NCBI RefSeq assembly: GCF_009709575.1
Contig: NZ_WIXO01000001.1
Location: forward strand, 1,612,001-1,676,000
Direction of reading: 5' to 3'
DNA length: 64,000 nucleotides
DNA from: Streptomyces taklimakanensis
Lineage (GTDB): Bacteria; Actinomycetota; Actinomycetes; Streptomycetales; Streptomycetaceae
Shown: one piece after another, positions 17,768-25,289 of the stretch
Layout of the letters: every line of letters starts with the position of its first letter
Position numbering within the stretch: the stretch's first letter is position 1
Notes under the pieces: model-generated
What the model saw: only the letters and a program-made list of their open reading frames with translations
The model's database searches: none
What the model was told of the DNA's origin: nothing
Translations under genes and position numbers: made by a program

Positions 17768-18670
17768 ATGCCGAACACCGTCGTGGAGGGCCGCACCCTC
17801 TCCCTCTCCCGCCCGGACAAGGTCCTGTACCCCGAGGTCGGCTTCACCAAGGGCGACGTCGTGGACTACTACACCACCGTGGCCGACGCGATCCTGCCCC
17901 ACCTGCGGGACCGGCCCGCCTCCTTCGTCCGCGCCCCCGCGGGCGTGACCGGAAAGTCCTTCATGGCCAAACACGTGCCGCCGGGCACCCCGAACTGGGT
18001 CACCGTCCGCGAGGTGCACCGCATCGACGGGCGGACGGACCGCCAGGTGACGGTGCAGGACCTGCCGACCCTGGTGTGGGCCGCCAACCTCGCCGCCCTG
18101 GAACTGCACGTCCCCCAGTGGCGACTGCCGGACGAGGGACGGGCCGACCGGCTGGTGTTCGACCTCGACCCCGGCGCCCCCGCCACGATCGTCGAGTGCT
18201 GCGCCGTCGCCGAGTGGCTGCGCGACCGGCTGGCCCGCGACGGCCTGGAGGCGTGGGCCAAGACCTCCGGCTCCAAGGGCCTGCACGTGCTCGCTCCCTT
18301 GCGGCCCACCGACTCCGAGGCGGTGGCCGGCTACGCCGAACGGCTGGCCCGCGAGGCCGCGGAGGAGCTGCCGGAACTGGTGGTGCACCGGGTCCCCCGG
18401 AGGCTGCGGAAGGGCCGGGTCTTCGTCGACCACGGCCAGAACGCCTGGACGCGCACCACCGCCGCCCCCTACACGCTGCGCGCCACACCGCGGCCGACCG
18501 TGTCCACGCCCGTGACGTGGGACGAGGTCGCCGGGTGCGAACGGCCCGACGACCTCCTCTTCACCGCCGACGCCTTCACCGCCGGCGATCCGACCGCCCG
18601 GCTGGAGCGGCACGGCGACCTGCTCGACCCGCTGCTCGACGCCGCACGGGCCGGACGGCTGCCCGGGTGA
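17768..18670 (+). CDS. Stand-alone LigD-type polymerase domain protein (NHEJ primase-polymerase)
   Basis: 300 residues matching the polymerase (PolDom, archaeo-eukaryotic primase) module of bacterial LigD. The catalytic metal motif is FDLDPG, and GSKGLHVLAPL is the second nucleotide-binding signature. The start matches typical stand-alone versions (VEGRTLSLSRPDKVLYPEVGFTKGDVVDYY). No ligase or nuclease domain is fused and no ku gene is nearby, which is common in Streptomyces, where NHEJ parts are dispersed. The likely role is gap filling or ribonucleotide addition during double-strand-break repair. It is convergent with the next gene, 12 bp apart. Confidence 0.9.
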   Translation: MPNTVVEGRTLSLSRPDKVLYPEVGFTKGDVVDYYTTVADAILPHLRDRPASFVRAPAGVTGKSFMAKHVPPGTPNWVTVREVHRIDGRTDRQVTVQDLPTLVWAANLAALELHVPQWRLPDEGRADRLVFDLDPGAPATIVECCAVAEWLRDRLARDGLEAWAKTSGSKGLHVLAPLRPTDSEAVAGYAERLAREAAEELPELVVHRVPRRLRKGRVFVDHGQNAWTRTTAAPYTLRATPRPTVSTPVTWDEVAGCERPDDLLFTADAFTAGDPTARLERHGDLLDPLLDAARAGRLPG

Positions 18671-18682
18671 CACCGGCCCGGA

Positions 18683-18994
18683 TCAGTTGTTGCCGGTGCC
18701 CCAGCCGTCGTCGAACGGCGTGCGCTGCTCCACCCGGCGGACGCGCAACGTGCGCACCCGGTCGGAGACGGTGCCGGGCATGCGGTCGCCCATCCGCTCG
18801 GACACCGCCCCCAGGGCCTTGCCCGCCATCTCCCGCCCGTTCTGCGTGGCGGACTCGCAGGCGTTGCGCACCGCGGGGTTCTCCGCCAGCCGCCGGGCCT
18901 TGGCGCGCAGCTCCTCGTACTTCTCCCGCCCGGCCCTCGTGCCGAACACGTACCCGACGGCCACTCCTGCGACAAACGTGAGCCGGTAGCGCAT
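18683..18994 (-). CDS. Small YtxH-like membrane-anchored protein
   Basis: 103 residues from the ATG at 18994 (GGAAGGGGAG upstream). One N-terminal hydrophobic segment (LTFVAGVAVGYVFGTRAG) is followed by a charged, probably helical region (REKYEELRAKARRLAENPA) and a polar tail. The GYVFGTRAGREKYEEL pattern is characteristic of YtxH-type actinomycete proteins. Function unknown; such proteins are often stress-linked. It probably sits at the membrane with the C-terminus in the cytosol. Confidence 0.75.
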   Translation of the reverse strand: MRYRLTFVAGVAVGYVFGTRAGREKYEELRAKARRLAENPAVRNACESATQNGREMAGKALGAVSERMGDRMPGTVSDRVRTLRVRRVEQRTPFDDGWGTGNN

Positions 18995-19196
18995 GGCTCC
19001 CCTTCCTGAAAGGTCTCTCTCCCGGCGCGCACCGGCTCCGCGGCACGCGCCCTGCCGGTCTGCGGCGGACATCCCCCGGGTACCCCGGGACGCTCGGCGA
19101 ATACCGATTTCGGAGCCGGCCGGAGGATGCGCTACTGTATTCCTCGCCAGCGGGGAACGCCCCCGGGAAACCGGGCGGGCGATCTCCAGGGAGCAT

Positions 19197-19269
19197 TCCC
19201 CTGTAGCTCAATTGGCAGAGCAGCCGGCTGTTAACCGGCAGGTTACTGGTTCGAGTCCAGTCGGGGGAG
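19197..19269 (+). tRNA. tRNA-Asn (anticodon GTT)
   Basis: Cloverleaf of 73 nt. Acceptor TCCCCTG pairs with CGGGGGA, the D-arm begins TAGCTCAATTGGCAGAG, the anticodon stem GCCGG/CCGGC encloses loop CTGTTAA with GTT, and the T-loop is GGTTCGAGTCC. Discriminator G at 19269. CCA is not fully encoded. Confidence 0.97.
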
Positions 19270-19272
19270 CAG

Positions 19273-19308
19273 ACGCCGAGAGGGGCCCGGAAGGGCCCCT
19301 CTCGGCGT
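19273..19308 (+). terminator. 16-bp perfect hairpin after tRNA-Asn
   Basis: Arms at 19273-19288 and 19293-19308 pair perfectly around a GGAA tetraloop, starting 4 bases past the tRNA. It indicates that tRNA-Asn is transcribed separately from the next tRNA. Confidence 0.9.
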
Positions 19309-19480
19309 ATCGGTCCGCGTACCGCACGGTGTCCCGGGTAGGCGTCCCGCCGCAGCGGAAGTCGACAACCCGGTGATCACGGACTCATCGGCACATGCCT
19401 CCCCCGGCACGGGCGGGAGATCGTATGAGCGGCTATGCTGCGGCAGACGGCGCGCACAGATGTGCGCGGCACGCCGTCCC

Positions 19481-19554
19481 GGGGCGGTAGCTCAGCCGGT
19501 TAGAGCAGCGGACTCATAATCCGTCGGCCGTGGGTTCGAGTCCCACCCGCCCCA
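19481..19554 (+). tRNA. tRNA with CAT anticodon (elongator Met or lysidine-modified Ile2)
   Basis: 74-nt cloverleaf. Acceptor GGGGCGG pairs with CCGCCCC, D-arm TAGCTCAGCCGGTTAGAG, anticodon stem GCGGA/TCCGT with loop CTCATAA (CAT), T-arm GTGGG-TTCGAGT-CCCAC, discriminator A. The paired first base (G-C) excludes the initiator tRNA. Whether it reads AUG or AUA depends on lysidine modification and cannot be settled by eye. Confidence 0.9.
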
Positions 19555-19566
19555 CCCCGAACCACC

Positions 19567-19584
19567 GGCGGGGAGCACCCCGCC
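19567..19584 (+). terminator. Short hairpin after the CAT tRNA
   Basis: GGCGGGG (19567-19573) pairs with CCCCGCC (19578-19584) around AGCA, 12 bases after the tRNA end. Confidence 0.6.
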
Positions 19585-19717
19585 CCTCCCGAGGGAGGAC
19601 CGGAGCGACGGCGCGGACTCCGGACGGTCACATGGCCGGCCGATCGGAGTCCACCGCCCGCTCCCCCCGTTCGCCCGAAGCGGCCCGGCCGTCGGCGGGA
19701 GGCTGTAGCTTCCCACC

Positions 19718-20239
19718 ATGTCCGACGACGAGGAGTACCTGGCCAAGAGCCCGGCGGCCGGACGCATGGGGAAGGCCGCCGAACACCTGGTGGCGGCCTC
19801 CTGCGTCCTCGCCACCCGGGGCGAGTTGAACGTCTCGACGTCACTGGTGGACGACGAGGGCGTGGATCTGGTGTTCCACCGACGCGGGAGCTCGGCGACC
19901 CTGGCCGTGCAGGTGAAGGCCCGCATGTCCACCGCCTCGGTCGTCCGGAGGCAGCAGTACCTGGCGAACGTGCGGTCGCAGGGTTTCCGGCCGCGGGCCG
20001 GCCTGGACCTGTTGTTCGTGGCGGTGGACGTGGACAGAGCCGCGATCATGACCGCGTGGTTGGTGCCGAGCCCGGTGTTCGCGGAGATGGTGAAGAAGCC
20101 CAACGGCAAGGGGCAGTACAGGTTCTCCGCCTCGATGAAGGAGGGGTCGGGGGACCGCTGGGCGCCCTACCGACTGACCGCCGCGGAGCTGTCGCGGCGG
20201 ATCCTCGCCCGTCTGGGAGAGTTGGAGGAGGCCGGGTAG
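19718..20239 (+). CDS. Uncharacterized PD-(D/E)XK-like protein
   Basis: 173 residues, no signal peptide. Residues 18-70 fit a PD-(D/E)XK nuclease-fold core: helix with Glu22 (GKAAEHLVAASCVL), Asp50 in EGVDLVF, then a strand with Gln65-x-Lys67 (LAVQVKAR). This E..D..QxK spacing resembles DUF4365-type and restriction-endonuclease-like proteins; catalysis is unproven. The C-terminal half (WLVPSPVFAEMV, RLTAAELSRRILARL) is not recognised. It begins 163 bp downstream of a tRNA, has no partner gene, and its only GGGAGG lies in a small hairpin (19697-19714), 15 bases before the ATG. Function unknown; a defence, repair or mobile-element origin is possible but not shown. Confidence 0.75.
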   Translation: MSDDEEYLAKSPAAGRMGKAAEHLVAASCVLATRGELNVSTSLVDDEGVDLVFHRRGSSATLAVQVKARMSTASVVRRQQYLANVRSQGFRPRAGLDLLFVAVDVDRAAIMTAWLVPSPVFAEMVKKPNGKGQYRFSASMKEGSGDRWAPYRLTAAELSRRILARLGELEEAG

Positions 20240-20424
20240 CCCTCCCGCCCCGCCCCCGGACCCACCGGGCCGGGCCCCGCGACACGGCGGCCGCCCTCAT
20301 GGGCACGGCCGTTCGATCGCCGCTCGGGCGCCCCGTGAGAAAATCGTCGACGCTCCCCCCACCGGGCCCGTCCGCCGTCGGTACAGGACCCGCCCGACCC
20401 GTTCCTCCGGAGAGAGTCTTGTCC

Positions 20425-20892
20425 ATGAAACGCACGCCGCTTCCCGGTGTCGGAGTCCAGTACGACGTCGCCACGCGCTCCGGACGGCACCTGTCCGTCG
20501 TCGTCCACCAGGACGGTCGGCGCTTCCTCGGGTTCTACGCGGCCGACGACCCCGACACCTGCCAGGCGTCGTTCAAGCTGGACGCGGACGAGGCGGCCTC
20601 GCTCGCCGCCCTGATCGCCCCCGATCCGGGCCCGCCCGACCTGGCGGTGGGGGAGTTGGACCTGGCCACCGAACGGATCCCGGTGACCGCCAAGTCGCCG
20701 TACCGGGGGCGGCCGCTGGGCGACACCCGCGCCCGCACCCGTACCGGAGCGTCCATCGTCGCGGTGCTGCGGCGTACCGCTCCCCACCCGGCCCCGGGAC
20801 CGGACTTCAGGCTGGAGGCGGGCGACCTCCTCGTGGTCGTGGGCACCCGCGAGGGCGTCGAGGAACTCGCCCAGATCATCGCGGGGGGCTGA
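20425..20892 (+). CDS. khtT: KhtT-like regulatory subunit of a cation:proton antiporter
   Basis: 155 residues. The N-terminal part (about 1-65) is a small alpha/beta domain, and the C-terminal ~75 residues form a TrkA-C/RCK-C domain (GASIVAVLRRT ... FRLEAGDLLVVVGTREGVEELAQII). KhtT-like subunits gate the membrane antiporter in response to nucleotides or pH. The ATG at 20425 has GGAGAGAG eight bases upstream; a TTG at 20419 is a less likely start. The gene ends 2 bp before the antiporter gene, so the two are co-translated. Confidence 0.85.
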   Translation: MKRTPLPGVGVQYDVATRSGRHLSVVVHQDGRRFLGFYAADDPDTCQASFKLDADEAASLAALIAPDPGPPDLAVGELDLATERIPVTAKSPYRGRPLGDTRARTRTGASIVAVLRRTAPHPAPGPDFRLEAGDLLVVVGTREGVEELAQIIAGG

Positions 20893-20894
20893 GT

Positions 20895-22151
20895 ATGCAC
20901 GACACCACCGCGCTGCTCATCGAACTGGGCGCCATCATCCTCGGGCTGGGGATCATCGGGCGGTTCGCCGGACGGGTCGGCCTGTCCGCCATCCCCCTGT
21001 ACCTGCTGGCCGGTCTCGCCTTCGGACACGGCGGGATCTTCGAGCTCAGCGCGAGCGAGGAGTTCGTCGCGATCGGCGCCGAGATCGGTGTGATCCTGCT
21101 GCTGCTCCTGCTGGGCCTGGAGTACAGCGCCTCCGAACTCGTCGACAACCTCAGGACTCAGTACCCCTCCGGGGCGGTGGACTTCGTCCTCAACGCCACG
21201 CCCGGTGCCGTCGCCGCCCTCGTCATGGGCTGGGGGCCGGTGGCCGCGGTGGCGCTGGCGGGCGTCACCTGGATCTCCTCCTCCGGCGTCATCGCCAAGG
21301 TCCTCACCGACCTGGGCCGGCTCGGCAACCGCGAGACCCCCGTCGTCCTCGGCGTCCTCGTCATGGAGGACTTGGCGATGGCCGTCTACCTGCCGCTCCT
21401 GACCACCCTGCTGGCGGGCGTCGGCCTGGCGGGCGGCAGCATCAGCCTGGTCATCGCCCTGGGCACGGTGGGCCTGGTGCTGTACGTGGCGCTGCGCCAC
21501 GGTCGGTTGATCAGCAAGTCCGTCTCCTCCGACAACCCCGAACTGCTGCTGCTGGTGGTGCTCGGCCTGACCCTCCTGATCGCCGGCATCGCCCAGCAGT
21601 TGCACGTCTCGGCGGCGGTCGGCGCGTTCCTCGTCGGCATCGCGCTCTCCGGGGAGGTCGCCGAGAACACCCACCGGCTGTTCGCCCCGCTGCGCGACCT
21701 GTTCGCGGCCGTGTTCTTCGTCTTCTTCGGTCTGTCCACCGATCCGAACAACATCCCGCCGGTGATCGTCCCGGCGCTGCTCCTGGCCGTGGTGACCGTC
21801 GTCACCAAGGTGGTCACCGGCTGGTACGCGGCGCGGCGCGCCGGCATCAGCCCCAAGGGCCGGCTGCGGGCGGGGGGTGCCCTGGTGGCGCGCGGCGAGT
21901 TCTCCATCGTCATCGCCGGCCTGGCGGCCGGTGTGGCCACCGAGATCCGACCGCTGGCCACCGCGTACGTGCTGTTGATGGTGATCATCGGCCCGCTGGC
22001 CGCCCGCTGGACCGAGCCCGCGGTCAGGGCGCTGCTGCCGCGGCTGGTACCGGCTCCCGCCGGCGTGTCCGGGCAGCCGTCCGAGGTGCGGGAGGAGCCC
22101 GAGGCCCCCTCCGACACGGCGGCCCGCGCGGACTCCCCCACCAAGCCGTAG
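20895..22151 (+). CDS. khtU: CPA2-family cation:proton antiporter (KhtU-like)
   Basis: 418-residue polytopic membrane protein with about 12 hydrophobic segments, Na+/H+-exchanger fold. Family marks are GRFAGRVGLSAIPLYLLAGLAFG, the EYSASEL loop after GVILLLLLLGL, and VSAAVGAFLVGIALSG. It lacks the long C-terminal RCK/TrkA-N domain of KefB/C, consistent with regulation by the separate subunit encoded 2 bp upstream. Likely exports K+ or other monovalent cations in exchange for H+. The C-terminal ~40 residues are charged and cytosolic. A hairpin follows the stop. Confidence 0.9.
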   Translation: MHDTTALLIELGAIILGLGIIGRFAGRVGLSAIPLYLLAGLAFGHGGIFELSASEEFVAIGAEIGVILLLLLLGLEYSASELVDNLRTQYPSGAVDFVLNATPGAVAALVMGWGPVAAVALAGVTWISSSGVIAKVLTDLGRLGNRETPVVLGVLVMEDLAMAVYLPLLTTLLAGVGLAGGSISLVIALGTVGLVLYVALRHGRLISKSVSSDNPELLLLVVLGLTLLIAGIAQQLHVSAAVGAFLVGIALSGEVAENTHRLFAPLRDLFAAVFFVFFGLSTDPNNIPPVIVPALLLAVVTVVTKVVTGWYAARRAGISPKGRLRAGGALVARGEFSIVIAGLAAGVATEIRPLATAYVLLMVIIGPLAARWTEPAVRALLPRLVPAPAGVSGQPSEVREEPEAPSDTAARADSPTKP

Positions 22152-22152
22152 G

Positions 22153-22170
22153 GCCGGGAAAGCTCCCGGC
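22153..22170 (+). terminator. Hairpin after the antiporter gene
   Basis: GCCGGGA (22153-22159) pairs with TCCCGGC (22164-22170) around AAGC, starting 2 bases after the stop. Confidence 0.65.
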
Positions 22171-22194
22171 GGCCGGTGAGGCATCATCTCCCCC

Positions 22195-23676
22195 ATGGGG
22201 ATAGTCGCCGGTCTGGACAGTTCGTCCGAGTACACCCGCATCGTCGTCTGCGACGCCGACACCGGAGCCGTCGTCAGACAGGGGTACGCCCCGCATCCCG
22301 TGCCCGAGGGCGCCGAGGGCGCCGACGGAGGGGAGGGCGGCCCGTCGGCCGCGGGGCGACGCACCGAGATCGATCCGCAGGCCTGGCTGCTCTCGCTCGG
22401 CGAGGCGGCGGCCGGTGGGTTGTTGGAGGGCGTCCAGGCCATCGGGGTGTCGGCCCAGCAGAACGGGCTGGTCCTGTTGGACGAGGCGGGCAGCCCGGTG
22501 CGGCCCGCGCTGGTCGGCAACGACCGGCGGGCGCAGACGGCCGCGGCCGACCTCGTCGACGCGCTGGGCGGCCGCGAGGCGTGGGCGCAGGCGGTCGGCT
22601 GCGTGCCGCGACCGGCCCAGCCGGTGGCGAAGCTGCGCTGGCTGGCCCGGCAGGAGCCGGAGGCGGCGCGACGCGTGGCCGAGGTGCTCCAGCCGCACGA
22701 CTGGCTGGTGTGGCAACTGCTGGGGCGCCCGGCGCGGCGCACCACCGACCGCGGCGGCGCCTCGGGGACGGGCTACTGGTCGGCCGCGGCCGAGTCCTGG
22801 CGGCCGGACCTGACGGAGCTGGCGCTGGGTCACCGGGTGAAGCTGCCGGAGGTGATCGGTCCGGCCGAGGCCGCCGGACAGACCCCGGAGGGACTGCTGA
22901 TCTCCGCCGGCACGGGCGAGACGATGGCCGCCGCCTTCGGGCTGGGCGTCGGGGCCGGTGACGCGGTGGTCTCGCTGGGGGCGTCCGGGTCGGTCTTCTC
23001 CGTCCACCACCAGGCGTTGGTGGAGCCCACCGGGATGATCACCTCGTTCGCCGACGCCACCGGCATGCACCTGCCGGTGGTGCACACCCTCAACGCCGTC
23101 CGGGTGTTGCGCGGCACCGCCGAGCTGCTCGGCACCGATCTGGAGGGGCTGTCGGAGCTGGCGCTGAAGTCGACGCCCGGCTCGTACGGGCTGGTGCTGC
23201 TGCCCTACCTGGAGGGCGAGCGCACCCCCGACCTGCCGCACACCGCCGGCACGCTGGCCGGACTGCGGCGGGAGAGCATGCGGCCGGAGCACCTGGCGCG
23301 CGCCGCGTTCGAGGGCATGCTGTGCGGGCTCGCGGACGCGTTGGACGTGCTGCGGAGCCGGGGCGTGGCGGTCCACCGGGTCTTCCTGTTGGGGCCCGCC
23401 GCCGACCTCCCGGCCGTCCAGGCGATCGCCCCGACGTTGCTGGAGGCGCGGGTCGCGGTGCCGGAGCCCGCGGACTACACGGCGTTGGGCGCCGCCCGCC
23501 AGGCGGCCTGGGCCCTGGGGGCGGCCCGGGGCACGCTCTCGCCGCGGCAGCCGCCGCTCTGGCCGGCCCCGGCGTGCCGGGTCTTCGAACCGGGCGAGGA
23601 GTTGGCGGCCGGCCAGGCGGTGCGGCAGCAGTACGTGGCGGTGCGGGAACAGACCCACCCCGGGGCGTTCGGCTGA
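22195..23676 (+). CDS. FGGY-family carbohydrate kinase, xylulokinase-like
   Basis: 493 residues with the two-domain FGGY sugar-kinase fold. The ATP/sugar motif is GLDSSSEYTRIVVCD; the sugar-binding loop is GVSAQQNGLVLLDEAG followed by GNDRRAQ; the second-domain phosphate motif is GTGETMAAAFGLGVGAGDAVVSLGASG. It most resembles xylulokinases (XylB), giving xylulose 5-phosphate, but the usual ILWND-type segment reads LVGNDRRA, so substrate is uncertain. No xylose isomerase gene is adjacent. No clear ribosome-binding site precedes the ATG. It is convergent with the sigma-factor gene. Confidence 0.8.
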   Translation: MGIVAGLDSSSEYTRIVVCDADTGAVVRQGYAPHPVPEGAEGADGGEGGPSAAGRRTEIDPQAWLLSLGEAAAGGLLEGVQAIGVSAQQNGLVLLDEAGSPVRPALVGNDRRAQTAAADLVDALGGREAWAQAVGCVPRPAQPVAKLRWLARQEPEAARRVAEVLQPHDWLVWQLLGRPARRTTDRGGASGTGYWSAAAESWRPDLTELALGHRVKLPEVIGPAEAAGQTPEGLLISAGTGETMAAAFGLGVGAGDAVVSLGASGSVFSVHHQALVEPTGMITSFADATGMHLPVVHTLNAVRVLRGTAELLGTDLEGLSELALKSTPGSYGLVLLPYLEGERTPDLPHTAGTLAGLRRESMRPEHLARAAFEGMLCGLADALDVLRSRGVAVHRVFLLGPAADLPAVQAIAPTLLEARVAVPEPADYTALGAARQAAWALGAARGTLSPRQPPLWPAPACRVFEPGEELAAGQAVRQQYVAVREQTHPGAFG

Positions 23677-23734
23677 CCGGGGCCGGGGGACGTCCGGGGC
23701 GGTGGTGCGCCGGGCGGTGGGTCGGACCGGCCGG

Positions 23735-25138
23735 TCAGTCGAGGTAGCCCCTGAGTTGGTCGGCGTAGGCGTGGTCGCGGAGCTTGCCGAGGGTCTTGGA
23801 CTCGATCTGGCGGATGCGCTCGCGGGTGACGCCGAAGAGGCGGCCGATCTCCTCCAGTGTGCGGGGGCGGCCGTCCACCAGCCCGTAGCGGAGTTGCACC
23901 ACCCTGCGCTCGCGTTCGCCCAGGGTGGACAGCACCGCCTCCAGGTGCTCGCGCAGCAGCATGAACGCGGCGGACTCCACCGGCGAGGGGGCGTCGCCGT
24001 CCTCGATGAGATCACCGAGGTTGACGTCGTCCTCCTCGCCCACCGGCGCGTGCAGCGACACCGGTTCCCGTGCCAGCCGCAGTATCTCGCCCACCCGCTC
24101 CCCGGTCAGGCCCAGGTGGGCCGCCACCTCCTCGGGCGTCGGCTCGTAGCCCCGTTCCTGGAGGATGCTGCGTTGGACGCGGACGACGCGGTTGATCAGC
24201 TCCACGACGTGGACGGGGACCCGGATGGTGCGGGCCTGGTCGGCCAGCGCGCGGGACATCGCCTGCCGGATCCACCAGGTGGCATAGGTGGAGAACTTGT
24301 AGCCCCGGGTGTAGTCGAACTTCTCCACGGCCCGGATCAGGCCCAGGTTGCCCTCCTGGACCAGGTCGAGCATGGTCAGCCCACGTCCGACGTATCGTTT
24401 CGCCACCGAGACCACCAACCGGAGGTTGGCCTCTATCAGCCGACGTTTGGCCACCCGGCCCATGACCACCAGCCGGTCGAGGTCGAGGGCGAGCCGCTCG
24501 TCGAGGTCGGGAGTGCCGCCGAGCTTCTCCTCGGCGAACAGGCCGGCCTCCACGCGCCGTGCCAACTCGACCTCCTCCGCCGCGGTGAGCAGCGGAACGC
24601 GGCCGATCTCGCGCAGGTACTGGCGGAAGAGGTCCGCGGAGGGGCCGGCTCCGTCGGAGCGCGCCGGTCGGGGGACGAGCGACGGCTCCTTTGGGCCCCG
24701 GTCCTCCGGTTCGTCCGACACCACGTCCGACGCCGTGTCCGACACCACGTCCGACACAGCGTCCGCCACCACGTCCGGCGTCCGCGGTGTCAAAGGGACC
24801 TCCCGCGCGGCGGGAACCCGCTCCGGATGGTCGGGCGGCGTGGCCAAAAGCTCGGCGAGGGGCACCGCGGTGGGTGCGGCCGCCAGGGGCGGAGCGGCGG
24901 CGCGGGCCGTCGGTGAGGCGGTCGCGGTGGGGGCGGTGGGGGCGGTGGGAGCCTCGCCGGTCAGGGTCCGGGTCTGCACGGGGGCGGCCTCCAGGTTGTT
25001 CGCTGCCGGGGTGGGGACGACACGCGAGACGAGACCGGGCGCGACCGCACCGCCGTCCGCACCGGGACGGACGTGCGGTGTCGTGGGAGAGCCGCGCTCC
25101 GGTAACTCGGGCACCGCCTCCAGTGTGGGGTACGACAC
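23735..25138 (-). CDS. hrdA: Principal-type (group 1/2) sigma-70 factor, HrdA-like
   Basis: About 467 residues from the GTG at 25138; the start is uncertain because GGAG lies too close and the frame stays open upstream. Residues 1 to ~165 are low-complexity (Ala/Pro/Thr, then repeated VSD units). From ~169 all conserved parts follow: region 1.2 ([16 protein letters not shown]), region 2 ([43 protein letters not shown]), region 3 ([11 protein letters not shown]) and region 4.2 ([18 protein letters not shown]). Promoter recognition should match HrdB-type -35/-10. Next to dnaG, as hrdA is in S. coelicolor to my knowledge; the symbol rests on that and on family level. Confidence 0.8.
   Translation of the reverse strand: MSYPTLEAVPELPERGSPTTPHVRPGADGGAVAPGLVSRVVPTPAANNLEAAPVQTRTLTGEAPTAPTAPTATASPTARAAAPPLAAAPTAVPLAELLATPPDHPERVPAAREVPLTPRTPDVVADAVSDVVSDTASDVVSDEPEDRGPKEPSLVPRPARSDGAGPSADLFRQYLREIGRVPLLTAAEEVELARRVEAGLFAEEKLGGTPDLDERLALDLDRLVVMGRVAKRRLIEANLRLVVSVAKRYVGRGLTMLDLVQEGNLGLIRAVEKFDYTRGYKFSTYATWWIRQAMSRALADQARTIRVPVHVVELINRVVRVQRSILQERGYEPTPEEVAAHLGLTGERVGEILRLAREPVSLHAPVGEEDDVNLGDLIEDGDAPSPVESAAFMLLREHLEAVLSTLGERERRVVQLRYGLVDGRPRTLEEIGRLFGVTRERIRQIESKTLGKLRDHAYADQLRGYLD
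24716..24775 (-). repeat. Five tandem 12-bp units inside the sigma-factor gene
   Basis: Units CGACACCACGTC, CGACGCCGTGTC, CGACACCACGTC, CGACACAGCGTC and CGCCACCACGTC run head to tail in frame and encode a four-residue (V/A)(V/A)(S/A)D repeat in the disordered N-terminal region. The 12-bp period keeps the frame, so copy number could vary between strains. Confidence 0.9.
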
Positions 25139-25289
25139 ACTCCGGCCACGAGGGTCGTGCGCCCGGTTTTTGAACTCCTCGGTGACGGGCCGGGTACGGA
25201 ACGCAGCGGAAGCGGGGGATCCGACCGTCGCCCCGGGCCCGCGCCGGCGGGCGGAGCGGACCCGCGGGCGTGGCGGGAGCCGTGCGGGG

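Noticed and set aside
19481..19554. Initiator tRNA-fMet
   Set aside because: The first acceptor pair is G-C; bacterial initiators have a mismatch there. Elongator Met or Ile2 remain.
19197..19720. Integrated element or att site at the tRNA pair
   Set aside because: No integrase gene and no second copy of the tRNA 3' ends was found nearby; only the orphan PD-(D/E)XK gene remains suggestive.
24716..24775. CRISPR array
   Set aside because: Units are 12 bp, adjacent without spacers, and coding.
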